This document shows, in pieces, positions 35,469 to 43,319 of a stretch of DNA of 59,786 nucleotides (positions within the stretch are counted from its first letter, which is position 1; every line of letters begins with the position of its first letter). Source of the stretch: Alphaproteobacteria bacterium. GTDB lineage: Bacteria; Pseudomonadota; Alphaproteobacteria; Reyranellales; Reyranellaceae. The stretch covers positions 1-59,786 of the forward strand of contig VGCZ01000031.1 in the NCBI GenBank assembly GCA_016869975.1, read 5' to 3'. The notes under the pieces were generated by a model. The model did not search any database and had not been told where the DNA came from. It saw nothing but the letters and a program-made list of their open reading frames with translations. A program made the translations under genes and the position numbers.

Positions 35469-38400
35469 ATGAGCGAGACTCTGAACGCGGCCGAGCGACC
35501 TGTCGATCCGGCCGATCCCGCTGTCGAGCGCGAGCTGACCTCGCGCCTGCTACGGCGGAACATGGGGGTGCGCAGCCTCTTGCTGCTGATCTGGCCGATC
35601 TATGCCGCGCTCGACGCCGGGCGCAGCCCATGGTGGTTGTTCGTGCTGCTTGCCGTGTTGCATGTCGTCGGCCGGCTGGGTTACCCGCGCCTGGAGCGCG
35701 ATTACGGCGCCAACCCCGATCGCCGGCCACTCGGCCAATGGCGGACCCTGCACCTGGCGTTGACGTTATGGAATGGGTTGATCGTCGGTCTCGGCGCGGC
35801 GCTGGTGGCGCTGTCGGCCGATCCGCCGGTGCGCTTCGCGCTCTGCTTGCTGCTGATCATCATGGCGCTGGGCTCGCCCTCGCGCGCCTATTCGATGCGC
35901 AGTTACGCCGGCTACGTCTTCGCCCTGCTCGCACCGATGAGCGTCGCGTTGGTCGTCGCTGGCGACGTGCTGTCGATCATCCTGGGCGCCGCGTGCCTGC
36001 CGCCTTTCGGGCTGGGCCTGTTGCTGGTGGCGCGTGGCCAGCAGCGTTTCGCGCGCGAGATGATCGCGATGACGCTGTCGCACGAACGGCTGCTCGGCCG
36101 GCTCGAGGAGGCGCGCGGGGAGGGCGAAGAGGCGCGGGCCATCTTGCGGACCGCGCTCAACGCGTTGAGCGAGGCGGTTTTCCTCTACGCGCCCGACGGC
36201 AAGCTGCTGTTGCTCAACGACGCCGCCTACCAGATCCACGGCATTGATCGCCAATTGCCCTTGATTGGTCGGAACTTCCGCGAATTCGTCGAGGCGCAGG
36301 CCAGTCGTGGCGATTTCGGGCCGCTCGACGGGCCGGCGCGAGAGGCCGCGGTCGCCGATCGCCTGGAGCAGTTCCGCCGCGGTACCGACGGCTGGCTGCT
36401 GGCGCGGCGGCGCGATCGGTGGCTGGAGCTGTCGACCAGCGTGCTGCCCGATGGTCACCGCCTGATCGTGCATCGCGACGTCACCGACCTGAAGAACAGC
36501 GAGACCGCCGCCACAGAGGCGCGCGCGATGTTGCAGACTACGCTCAATACGTTGAGCGACGCTGTGGGCCTGTATGGTCCCGATGATCGGCTTCTGTTTC
36601 TCAACGATGTCGGCTATCGGGTCTACGACAAGGACTATAGCGACATGCGGGTGGTTGGATGGACCTACCGCCAAATCCTCGAGCTGATGACCGATCAGGG
36701 CGACTTCGGCGAGTTTGGTCCGGCCGAGCGCGAGGCGGCGATCGAAGCCCGTATGGTCCCGTTTCGCCAGGGCACCAATGGCTGGCGGCAGATTCGTCAC
36801 AATGATCGGTGGCTCCAGTTCTCCGTCACCGTTCTCGCCGATGGCCATCGCCTGACCGTGCATCGCGACGTCACCGATCTGAAGAACAGCGAGACCGCCG
36901 CCAAGGAGGCCACCGCGAAGCTGATGGCGGCGATGGAGAGCATGGCCGGCGGCATCGCCTTTCTCGACGCCGACGAGCGGATCGAGCTGTGCAACGAAGC
37001 CTACAAACGGTTCACGAACGACGATCCGCTCATGTACTCGCCCGGAGTCAAACTGGAAGATGCCTTTCGTCGCGGCGCGCTGAGGCTGCCGGTCGAGGCC
37101 AGAGAGAAGGCGGTCGAAGACTCGGTGCGCCGCTATCGCGCCGGCGAACCGGTCCTCATCCCCTTCGGCGATAATCGCTGGACGCGCATGGACATGCGCC
37201 CGACCGGCGACGGTCGTTGGACCCTGCTGTTGACCGATGTGACGGAGCAGCGTCAGCGCCAGCGCGAGCTGGAGCAGGCGTTGGCCTCGGCCACCGAGTC
37301 GCGCACCAAGCTCATCGCGGCGATGGAGAGCATGGCCGGCGGCATCGCCTTCATCGACGCCGAGGAGCGACTGGAGCTGTGCAACGAGGCGTTCAAGACG
37401 TTCATGAACCACGACCCCGCGATTTGCACGCCAGGGGTCACGCTGGAAGCCGCCAATCGCCACGGCTCGATGCGGCTGCCGCCGGAGGTCCGGGAGCAGG
37501 CGGTGCAGGACGCCTTGCGCCGCCATCGCGCGGGCGAGTCGGTGCTGATGCCATTTGGCGACAATCAATGGGCCAGGATGGTGATGCGCCACACCGGCGA
37601 TGGTCGCGCGACCCTGCTGGTGACCGACGTGACCGGGGAGCGCCAGCGTCAGCGCGAGCTCGAAACCGCGCTCGCCGCTGCCACCGATTCACGCGCCAAG
37701 CTGGTGGCGGCGATGGAGTCGATGGCTGACGGCATCGCCTTCTTCGACGCTGAAGACCGCCTGGAACTGTGCAACGAAGCCTACAAGCGCTTCATGGGCG
37801 ACAATCCCGACCTCTACAAGCAGGGTGTGCCGCTGTCGAACGCCGTGGTCATCGCCGCTTATGCCGGCGCCGTACCGGCGGATCAGACCGCCGACTGGAT
37901 CGCAAATTCGCTGCGGAGTCTGCGGACCGGCGATCCGATCCTGTTCCGCTTCGGCAAGGGCCAATGGGCGCGCGCGCTTGCCCGCGCCACCGGTGGACGC
38001 ACCACTCTGCTGGTGACCGACGTGACCGAGCAACGACGCCGGCAGCGCGAACTCGAGCGGGCGCTGGCGGCGGCGGAGGCGGCGCGCGTGGAGTCCGATG
38101 CGGCCAATCAGGCGAAATCGACCTTCCTCGCCACCATGAGCCACGAGATCCGCACGCCGATGAACGGCGTGCTCGGCATGATCGAGGTGCTGGGCCGCGA
38201 CAAGCTGAACGACGACCAGCGCGATCTCGTCCACACCATGCGCGACAGCGCCGGCGCCGTGCTGCGTCTGCTCGACGACCTGCTCGACTTCTCCAAGATC
38301 GAGGCCGGCCGTACCGACCTGGAGGCCGCCGCCTTCTCGCTGTCGAGCGTCGTCGAGCGCGCCGCCGACAATTTCCGGGCCGCCGCGACGGCCAAGGGGG

Positions 38401-39656
38401 TCAACCTGAGCGTCGCGATCGCGCCGGGCTCGGCCGACGCGCTGATCGGCGATCCAACGCGCGTACGCCAGATCGTCGCCAACCTGATCGGCAACGCGGT
38501 GAAGTTCACCGAGCGCGGCGCGGTGATCGTGCGCGCGCTGACCCGGCCGCTCGGCGAGGGCCGGACCGAGGTCGAGATCTCGGTCAGCGACACCGGCATC
38601 GGCATGGACGAGGCGCAGCTCGCCGGCCTGTTCCGGCCTTTCGCGCAGGCCGACAGCGGCACGACGCGACGCTACGGCGGCACGGGGTTGGGTCTGTCGA
38701 TCGTGCGTCGGCTGGCGCAGCTGATGGATGGCGATGTCAAGGCGCAGAGCGCGCCGGGCGTCGGCTCGACCTTCACCGCGACCGTGATCCTGCTGGCCGC
38801 GCCGGCCGATTCGCCCCTGGTCGAGCTGCAGACCTTGAGTGCTCCCGCCGGCTCGGACGTCGCCGTCGCGCCGACGGTCTCCTCGCGCGCGCGCGTCCTG
38901 GTGGTCGACGACCATCCGGTGAACCTCAAGGTGGCGCTGCGTCAGCTCGCCTCGCTGGGCGTCGCCGCCGACACCGCCGCCAATGGCCGCGAGGGACTGG
39001 AACGTTGGCGCGCCGGCGATTACGCGCTGATCCTCGCCGATGTCCATATGCCTGACATGGACGGCTTCGAGATGACGGCGCTGATTCGCCGCGAAGAGAT
39101 CACCCGTGCCCGGCAGCGCACGCCGATCGTCGCCAGCACGGCCAACGCCATGAAGGGCGAGGACGAGCGCTGCCGCGCCGCCGGCATGGACGGCTATCTC
39201 GCCAAGCCGGTCGAGACCGAGCGTCTGCGCGCGGTGATCGAGCGGTGGCTGCCGGCGGCAGGGCAGCCCGATGGCCACGCCGATTTCGCCCCGGGCGCCG
39301 CGATCGACGCAGCGGAGATCCTCGACCACAGCGTGATACGACGCTGGTCGGGTGGTGACGCGGCCTTCGAGCGCGATCTTCTCGAGACGTTCGAGGGCGA
39401 GCTGGAGCAATCGGAGATCGACATCGACGCCGCGATACGCGTTGGCGATCTCGCGCGCGTGGCACAGGCCGCGCACCGGCTGAAGGGCTCGGCGTTGCAG
39501 ATCGGCGCCAAGCGCACGGGCGCTGCGGCGTTGGCATTGGAGGAGGCGGGCAAGGCGGCGGACCGTCAGCGCTGCCAGGACGCGCGCGGCCATCTCGCCG
39601 CCGAGCTAAGACGCCTGACGGCCGTCCTTCAGTCGGTGGGCGGTACGAACATATAG
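35469..39656 (+). CDS. Hybrid sensor histidine kinase (6 TM, 5 PAS, HisKA, HATPase, REC, HPt)
   Basis: A 1395-residue membrane kinase. About six hydrophobic segments lie in residues 30-195. Five PAS-like units of 129-130 residues follow (about 222-855), two of one type then three of another. The HisKA phosphoacceptor is His892 in FLATMSHEIRTPMN. The HATPase has LIGNAVKF, DTGIGM and GTGLGLS. The receiver domain has Asp1191 in LADVHMPDMDG, and the HPt domain has His1336 in AHRLKGSA. All phosphorelay residues are intact. The stop overlaps the convergent response regulator by 28 bases, marking it as the likely partner. Start 35469 is the best of several ATGs; no clear ribosome binding site. Confidence 0.92.
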   Translation: MSETLNAAERPVDPADPAVERELTSRLLRRNMGVRSLLLLIWPIYAALDAGRSPWWLFVLLAVLHVVGRLGYPRLERDYGANPDRRPLGQWRTLHLALTLWNGLIVGLGAALVALSADPPVRFALCLLLIIMALGSPSRAYSMRSYAGYVFALLAPMSVALVVAGDVLSIILGAACLPPFGLGLLLVARGQQRFAREMIAMTLSHERLLGRLEEARGEGEEARAILRTALNALSEAVFLYAPDGKLLLLNDAAYQIHGIDRQLPLIGRNFREFVEAQASRGDFGPLDGPAREAAVADRLEQFRRGTDGWLLARRRDRWLELSTSVLPDGHRLIVHRDVTDLKNSETAATEARAMLQTTLNTLSDAVGLYGPDDRLLFLNDVGYRVYDKDYSDMRVVGWTYRQILELMTDQGDFGEFGPAEREAAIEARMVPFRQGTNGWRQIRHNDRWLQFSVTVLADGHRLTVHRDVTDLKNSETAAKEATAKLMAAMESMAGGIAFLDADERIELCNEAYKRFTNDDPLMYSPGVKLEDAFRRGALRLPVEAREKAVEDSVRRYRAGEPVLIPFGDNRWTRMDMRPTGDGRWTLLLTDVTEQRQRQRELEQALASATESRTKLIAAMESMAGGIAFIDAEERLELCNEAFKTFMNHDPAICTPGVTLEAANRHGSMRLPPEVREQAVQDALRRHRAGESVLMPFGDNQWARMVMRHTGDGRATLLVTDVTGERQRQRELETALAAATDSRAKLVAAMESMADGIAFFDAEDRLELCNEAYKRFMGDNPDLYKQGVPLSNAVVIAAYAGAVPADQTADWIANSLRSLRTGDPILFRFGKGQWARALARATGGRTTLLVTDVTEQRRRQRELERALAAAEAARVESDAANQAKSTFLATMSHEIRTPMNGVLGMIEVLGRDKLNDDQRDLVHTMRDSAGAVLRLLDDLLDFSKIEAGRTDLEAAAFSLSSVVERAADNFRAAATAKGVNLSVAIAPGSADALIGDPTRVRQIVANLIGNAVKFTERGAVIVRALTRPLGEGRTEVEISVSDTGIGMDEAQLAGLFRPFAQADSGTTRRYGGTGLGLSIVRRLAQLMDGDVKAQSAPGVGSTFTATVILLAAPADSPLVELQTLSAPAGSDVAVAPTVSSRARVLVVDDHPVNLKVALRQLASLGVAADTAANGREGLERWRAGDYALILADVHMPDMDGFEMTALIRREEITRARQRTPIVASTANAMKGEDERCRAAGMDGYLAKPVETERLRAVIERWLPAAGQPDGHADFAPGAAIDAAEILDHSVIRRWSGGDAAFERDLLETFEGELEQSEIDIDAAIRVGDLARVAQAAHRLKGSALQIGAKRTGAAALALEEAGKAADRQRCQDARGHLAAELRRLTAVLQSVGGTNI
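36132..38036 (+). repeat. Intragenic array of five PAS-coding units with a 387-390 bp period
   Basis: Matching segments recur at fixed distance. CATCGCGACGTCACCGA starts at 36471 and 36861. CGATGGAGAGCATGGCCGGC starts at 36931 and 37321, and a near-copy starts at 37711. These are all 390 bp apart. CTCAA..CGTTGAGCGA recurs at 36156 and 36543 (387 bp). Units 1-2 and units 3-5 form two subtypes. Confidence 0.85.
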
Positions 39657-40342
39657 CCGGCGCCGCGTACCGTGCGGATCGCCTCGGGATGCGCCGCGTC
39701 GTGCTCGACCTTGCGGCGCAGGCGCTTGATGCGCAGATCGATGGAGCGCTCGAAGGCGTCCATGTCGCGGTGGCTGGTGACCTCCAGCAGCCATTCGCGG
39801 GTCAGCGGCCGGTTGGGGTTCTCGGCGAAGACCTTGAGCAGGTCGAACTCGCTGGCGCTCAGGGACTCCTCGGCGCCATCAGGGTCGAGCAGCAGGCGCT
39901 TGTCGAGATCGAGCACGCGGCGGCCCATGCGCACGCGGCCGGCGGCCTTGGGCGTCACCGCGCCGGCGCCCGTGGCGCGCCGCAGCCCGGCCTTCACCCG
40001 CGCCAGCAGCTCGCGCGGATCGTAGGGCTTGGCGACATAGTCGTCGGCGCCAGTCTCCAGCCCGACGACGCGATCGACCGCGTCGCCCGCCGCCGTGACC
40101 ATGATGATCCAGACGCGGCCGCTGCGCTCACGCAGGTAGCGGGCCAGGGAGAAGCCATCTTCGTCGGGCAGGCCGACATCGAGCAGCACCAGCGCCGGCA
40201 TCTCGCGATCGACCAGGCGGCGCAGCATGGCGCCGTTCTCGGCGCCGCTAACCCTGAGGTTCTGGCGCGCCAGATAGTCGACGAGCATCTGGCGCTGTGA
40301 GGCGGCGTCTTCGACGACGACGATGTGGGGGCGGGTATCCAT
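39629..40342 (-). CDS. OmpR-family response regulator
   Basis: A 237-residue response regulator with an N-terminal receiver (phosphoacceptor Asp55 in VLLDVGLPDEDG, acidic pair in VVVEDA, Lys in VAKPYDP) and a C-terminal OmpR/PhoB winged helix (RSIDLRIKRLRRK, VRGAGYMF). It overlaps the end of the hybrid kinase by 28 bases, tail to tail, which suggests a cognate pair. It has its own promoter (40354-40381) and a leader of about five bases, in line with the absence of a ribosome binding site. Targets unknown. Confidence 0.92.
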   Translation of the reverse strand: MDTRPHIVVVEDAASQRQMLVDYLARQNLRVSGAENGAMLRRLVDREMPALVLLDVGLPDEDGFSLARYLRERSGRVWIIMVTAAGDAVDRVVGLETGADDYVAKPYDPRELLARVKAGLRRATGAGAVTPKAAGRVRMGRRVLDLDKRLLLDPDGAEESLSASEFDLLKVFAENPNRPLTREWLLEVTSHRDMDAFERSIDLRIKRLRRKVEHDAAHPEAIRTVRGAGYMFVPPTD

Positions 40343-40353
40343 GGACGGGCGCT

Positions 40354-40381
40354 AACCTAATGGCCCCGGGCGTGGCGTCAA
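40354..40381 (-). promoter_or_regulatory. Promoter of the response regulator gene
   Basis: On the minus strand TTGACG (40381-40376) is followed after 16 bases by TAGGTT (40359-40354). Transcription would start near 40347, about five bases before the ATG at 40342. The -35 element overlaps the stop of the upstream lipid kinase gene. Confidence 0.5.
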
Positions 40382-41268
40382 GCGCGCGGGGCCATGACGT
40401 CGATGGCGTTTCGCCCCACGGCAAGGCGCAGTGGCGGGCGCTCGCGCACGATCTCGCCGTCGATCACAAGGCGGATCGAGCGCCGCCGTCGCGTGATGTC
40501 GATCGCGTCGCTGCACAGGATCTCGATCTGCTCGGCCCGCTCGAGCGTCCCAGCGAGGATATGGCCGGCGACGGCGAGGATGTCGGCGGGGGTCGCCGAC
40601 TTCACGATGATCGCCGCCATGCCGCCCGCCGCCACCGACCGGACGACGGCCGGATCGAGGTTGAGATCGCCGACCTGCACCGAGTTCGCGCAGACGAATA
40701 TCAGCGGCGCGTCGATCCTGCGTGTCTTGCCGTCGACTTTCAAGAACATGGCGTAGGACGGCGTACCACGCAGCAGCGTCATCAGCGCCGAGAAGACCGC
40801 CACCAGCCGGTTGCGGCCGAAGATCCCGGCGTGCTTTTCACGTTGCGCGATCAGCCGGACATAGAGGCCCAGTCCGACACTGTTGACGAAAACACGCTGG
40901 TTGACTCGGCCGACATGCAGCTTGCGCGGCACGCCGTCGACGAGGATGCGCGCCGCTTCCGCCGGATTGTTCGGGATGTCGAGCAGTCGGGCGACGTAGT
41001 TGAACGTGCCGAGCGGCACGATGCCCATGGTCAGCGACTTGCCGAGCAAAGAGCCGGCGACCGTGTTGATCGTGCCGTCGCCACCCGCAGCGACAACGAT
41101 ATCCGTGCCGCGATCGGCCTCGTCCACGATTCGCCGAAGCAGGGCGTTGTCGGCGATCTGATGGAACGCGACCTCGCGCCCCGCGTCGCGCAGCGCCGCG
41201 GCGATGGCGTCGCGCGCCGCGTTCTTGTCGCCGCCGCCCGAGGCCAGGTTCATGAACACGTGGATCAT
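40378..41268 (-). CDS. Diacylglycerol/lipid kinase family protein
   Basis: A 296-residue member of the DAGK catalytic family (YegS/DgkB-like), which phosphorylates diacylglycerol or related lipids. The nucleotide motif GGDGTINTV is at 62-70, preceded by VAA and followed by GIVPLGTFNYVAR (the usual PLGTxNxxAR). The C-terminal beta-sandwich ends with VIDGEIV. It lies upstream of the response regulator on the same strand with a 35-base gap, but that gene has its own promoter. A CRP-like box and a TATCTG -10 lie upstream. Confidence 0.88.
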   Translation of the reverse strand: MIHVFMNLASGGGDKNAARDAIAAALRDAGREVAFHQIADNALLRRIVDEADRGTDIVVAAGGDGTINTVAGSLLGKSLTMGIVPLGTFNYVARLLDIPNNPAEAARILVDGVPRKLHVGRVNQRVFVNSVGLGLYVRLIAQREKHAGIFGRNRLVAVFSALMTLLRGTPSYAMFLKVDGKTRRIDAPLIFVCANSVQVGDLNLDPAVVRSVAAGGMAAIIVKSATPADILAVAGHILAGTLERAEQIEILCSDAIDITRRRRSIRLVIDGEIVRERPPLRLAVGRNAIDVMAPRA

Positions 41269-41337
41269 AGAGGGCGCCAGTTGGGCTTTTGGGTCGGAGA
41301 AGCCATTGCCGCAGATAGGCGACTGACCAAATGCAGG

Positions 41338-41353
41338 TGTGATTCAAATCACG
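41338..41353 (-). promoter_or_regulatory. CRP-like operator upstream of the lipid kinase
   Basis: TGTGA-TTCAAA-TCACG matches the CRP consensus TGTGA-N6-TCACA at nine of ten positions; its core GTGATT-CA-AATCAC is a perfect palindrome. A minus-strand -10-like TATCTG at 41317-41312 puts the start point near 41305, so the site centre would be about -41, the position for class II activation. An adenylate cyclase gene is encoded at 51001. Confidence 0.5.
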
Positions 41354-41355
41354 CC

Positions 41356-41748
41356 CTACCGCGCCCGGAAAACCCGTTCGTCGCCCAAGCTGCACGAGAG
41401 GTAGACGCGCTCGAAGTTTGATCGCGCTGACGTGTTTGCAGCCAGCGTCTTGGTTGTTCCCAAGTCTCGAAGGCCCCGGGGAGCTTCAAGATGCACGAGC
41501 AACCATGTACCCCGTGGATAGATCTTGCTCATCTTCACTTCAAACCGAGCGCAAACCAAACGGGCTTGGGCTCTATCGATCTCCGAACGCTCGAAAAACC
41601 GATTCGGAGGACGCACCACCCTTAGATAGTCTGCTTCGCTGATTGAATTTCCGACATCGTCTATGCAACGCAAAACGCGTGGCATGAGACCTGCGGCAGG
41701 CGCCCAAGCAAAGAGTCCTTCTGGAAGATCACTCAAAGCTGGGTTCAT
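41356..41748 (-). CDS. Hypothetical protein in a low-GC patch
   Basis: A 130-residue ORF of no family I recognise (begins MNPALSDLPEGLFAWAPAAG). Its composition is protein-like and it begins 10 bases after the GlcD-type gene's stop on the same strand. No ribosome binding site is visible. The DNA here is clearly poorer in GC than its neighbours, with codons rare elsewhere in the window, which suggests recent acquisition or a decaying remnant. No transmembrane segment or signal peptide is apparent. Whether it is expressed is uncertain. Confidence 0.45.
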   Translation of the reverse strand: MNPALSDLPEGLFAWAPAAGLMPRVLRCIDDVGNSISEADYLRVVRPPNRFFERSEIDRAQARLVCARFEVKMSKIYPRGTWLLVHLEAPRGLRDLGTTKTLAANTSARSNFERVYLSCSLGDERVFRAR

Positions 41749-41758
41749 TTGATGCTGT

Positions 41759-43162
41759 TCAATTCATCGGCCCGAAGATTTTGCCCGGGTTCATGATGTT
41801 GTCCGGGTCGATCGCCTTCTTGACCGCGCGCATCAGGCCCACCGCTTCGCCATGCTCGGCGTAGAGATACTTGATCTTGCCGATGCCGATGCCGTGCTCG
41901 CCGGTGCAGGTACCGCCGAGATTCTGCGCCCGCGCGATCATGCGGTCGTTGAGGCCCTCCGCTCGCGGCAGGTAGGTCGGATCGTTCGGGTCCACCATCA
42001 TGGTGAGATGGAAATTGCCGTCGCCGACATGGCCGACGATGGGGGCGTAGAGGCCGGTGGCGACGATGTCCTTCTGGGTCTCCAGGATGCATTCCGCGAG
42101 GTTGGAGATCGGCACGCACACGTCGGTGGCCCACATGCCCCAGCCCGGCTTGGCGGCCTTGGCGGCCCAGGCGGCGTCGTGGCGCGCCTGCCACATCTTG
42201 CTGCGCTCCTCGGCCTGGCTAGTCCAGGCGAAGTCGCCGCCGCCGTTCTCGGCGGCGAGCGCCTGCACCATCTCGGCCTGCTCCTTGGTGCCGGCCTCGG
42301 TGCCGTGGAATTCCAGCAGCAGCAGGTTCTTGTGCGGCAGGCTGAGCTTGGAATACCTGTTCACGGTATCGACCGTCTCGGTGTCCATCAGCTCGATACG
42401 TGCGACCGGGATCCCGGACTGGATCGTCTGGATCACCGTGTTGACCGCGCCCTCGAGGCTGTCGAACGCGCAGGTCGCCGCCACCATCGATTCGGGGATG
42501 CCGTAGAGGCGCAGCGTGATCTCGGTGATCACGCCCAGTGTGCCTTCGGAGCCCACGAACAGCTTGACCATGTCGTAGCCCGCGCTCGACTTGCGCGAGC
42601 GCCGGCCGAGCCGCATCAGGCGGCCGTCGGGCGTCACCACCTGCATCGCCAGGACGTTCTCGCGCATGGTGCCGTAGCGCACTGCGTTGGTGCCGGACGC
42701 GCGCGTGCTCGTCATGCCACCGATCGAGGCGTCGGCGCCTGGATCGATCGGGAAGAACAGGCCGGTGGCGCGGATGTACTCGTTGAGCTGCTTGCGTGTG
42801 ACGCCGGGCTGCACGACGACGTCGAGATCGGCCTCGTTGACCTGCAGCACCTTGTTCATGCGGCTGACATCGAGCGAGATGCCGCCATTGGGTGCGCTGA
42901 TATGGCCCTCCAGCGATGTGCCGGTGCCAAAGGGGATGATCGGCGTGCCGTGCCGTGCGCAGATCTGCACGATCGTCCGCACCTCCTCGGCCGATTCGGC
43001 GAAGACCACTGCGTCGGGCAGCGGCGCCTCGTGGTAGCTGATGTCCTTGCCGTGCTGTTCGCGCACCGCATGCGCCGTGCTCAGCCGGTCGCCCAGCAGG
43101 GCTTTGAGCTCGATGATCGTGGCGTCGACCTGCGGCGGTCGAGCGGGGGCGGCGATGGCCAT
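41759..43162 (-). CDS. FAD-binding oxidase, GlcD / D-lactate dehydrogenase type
   Basis: A 467-residue flavoprotein of the VAO family. The N-terminal FAD_binding_4 domain shows IIPFGTGTSLEGH, VVQPGVTRKQLN, DPGADASIGGM and GSEGTLGVIT. The C-terminal domain has VGHVGDGNFH with its metal/active-site histidine and GTCTGEHGIG. Such enzymes oxidise D-2-hydroxyacids (D-lactate, glycolate) and pass electrons to the chain. ATG 43162 has GGAG six bases upstream, so the longer frame to 43522 is rejected. It is divergent from the MFS gene. Confidence 0.92.
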   Translation of the reverse strand: MAIAAPARPPQVDATIIELKALLGDRLSTAHAVREQHGKDISYHEAPLPDAVVFAESAEEVRTIVQICARHGTPIIPFGTGTSLEGHISAPNGGISLDVSRMNKVLQVNEADLDVVVQPGVTRKQLNEYIRATGLFFPIDPGADASIGGMTSTRASGTNAVRYGTMRENVLAMQVVTPDGRLMRLGRRSRKSSAGYDMVKLFVGSEGTLGVITEITLRLYGIPESMVAATCAFDSLEGAVNTVIQTIQSGIPVARIELMDTETVDTVNRYSKLSLPHKNLLLLEFHGTEAGTKEQAEMVQALAAENGGGDFAWTSQAEERSKMWQARHDAAWAAKAAKPGWGMWATDVCVPISNLAECILETQKDIVATGLYAPIVGHVGDGNFHLTMMVDPNDPTYLPRAEGLNDRMIARAQNLGGTCTGEHGIGIGKIKYLYAEHGEAVGLMRAVKKAIDPDNIMNPGKIFGPMN

Positions 43163-43319
43163 GACGGGCTCCGGTGCGGCGATGCGAAAGGTTGGCCAGA
43201 CAATGGCCACAAAGTGGGAGGCATTCAAGGCATCGGCGCCCAGGCGCGTCTTTTGTCGGGGCGGGAGGACCTGCCGACATGGTCGATACGGCTTTATTCC
43301 GCCTTTCCCGCGCAAAGGC

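Noticed and set aside
41339-41352. GTGATTCAAATCAC palindrome as a terminator
   Set aside because: The arms are only six bases with a two-base spacer and no T-run; the match to the CRP consensus explains it better.
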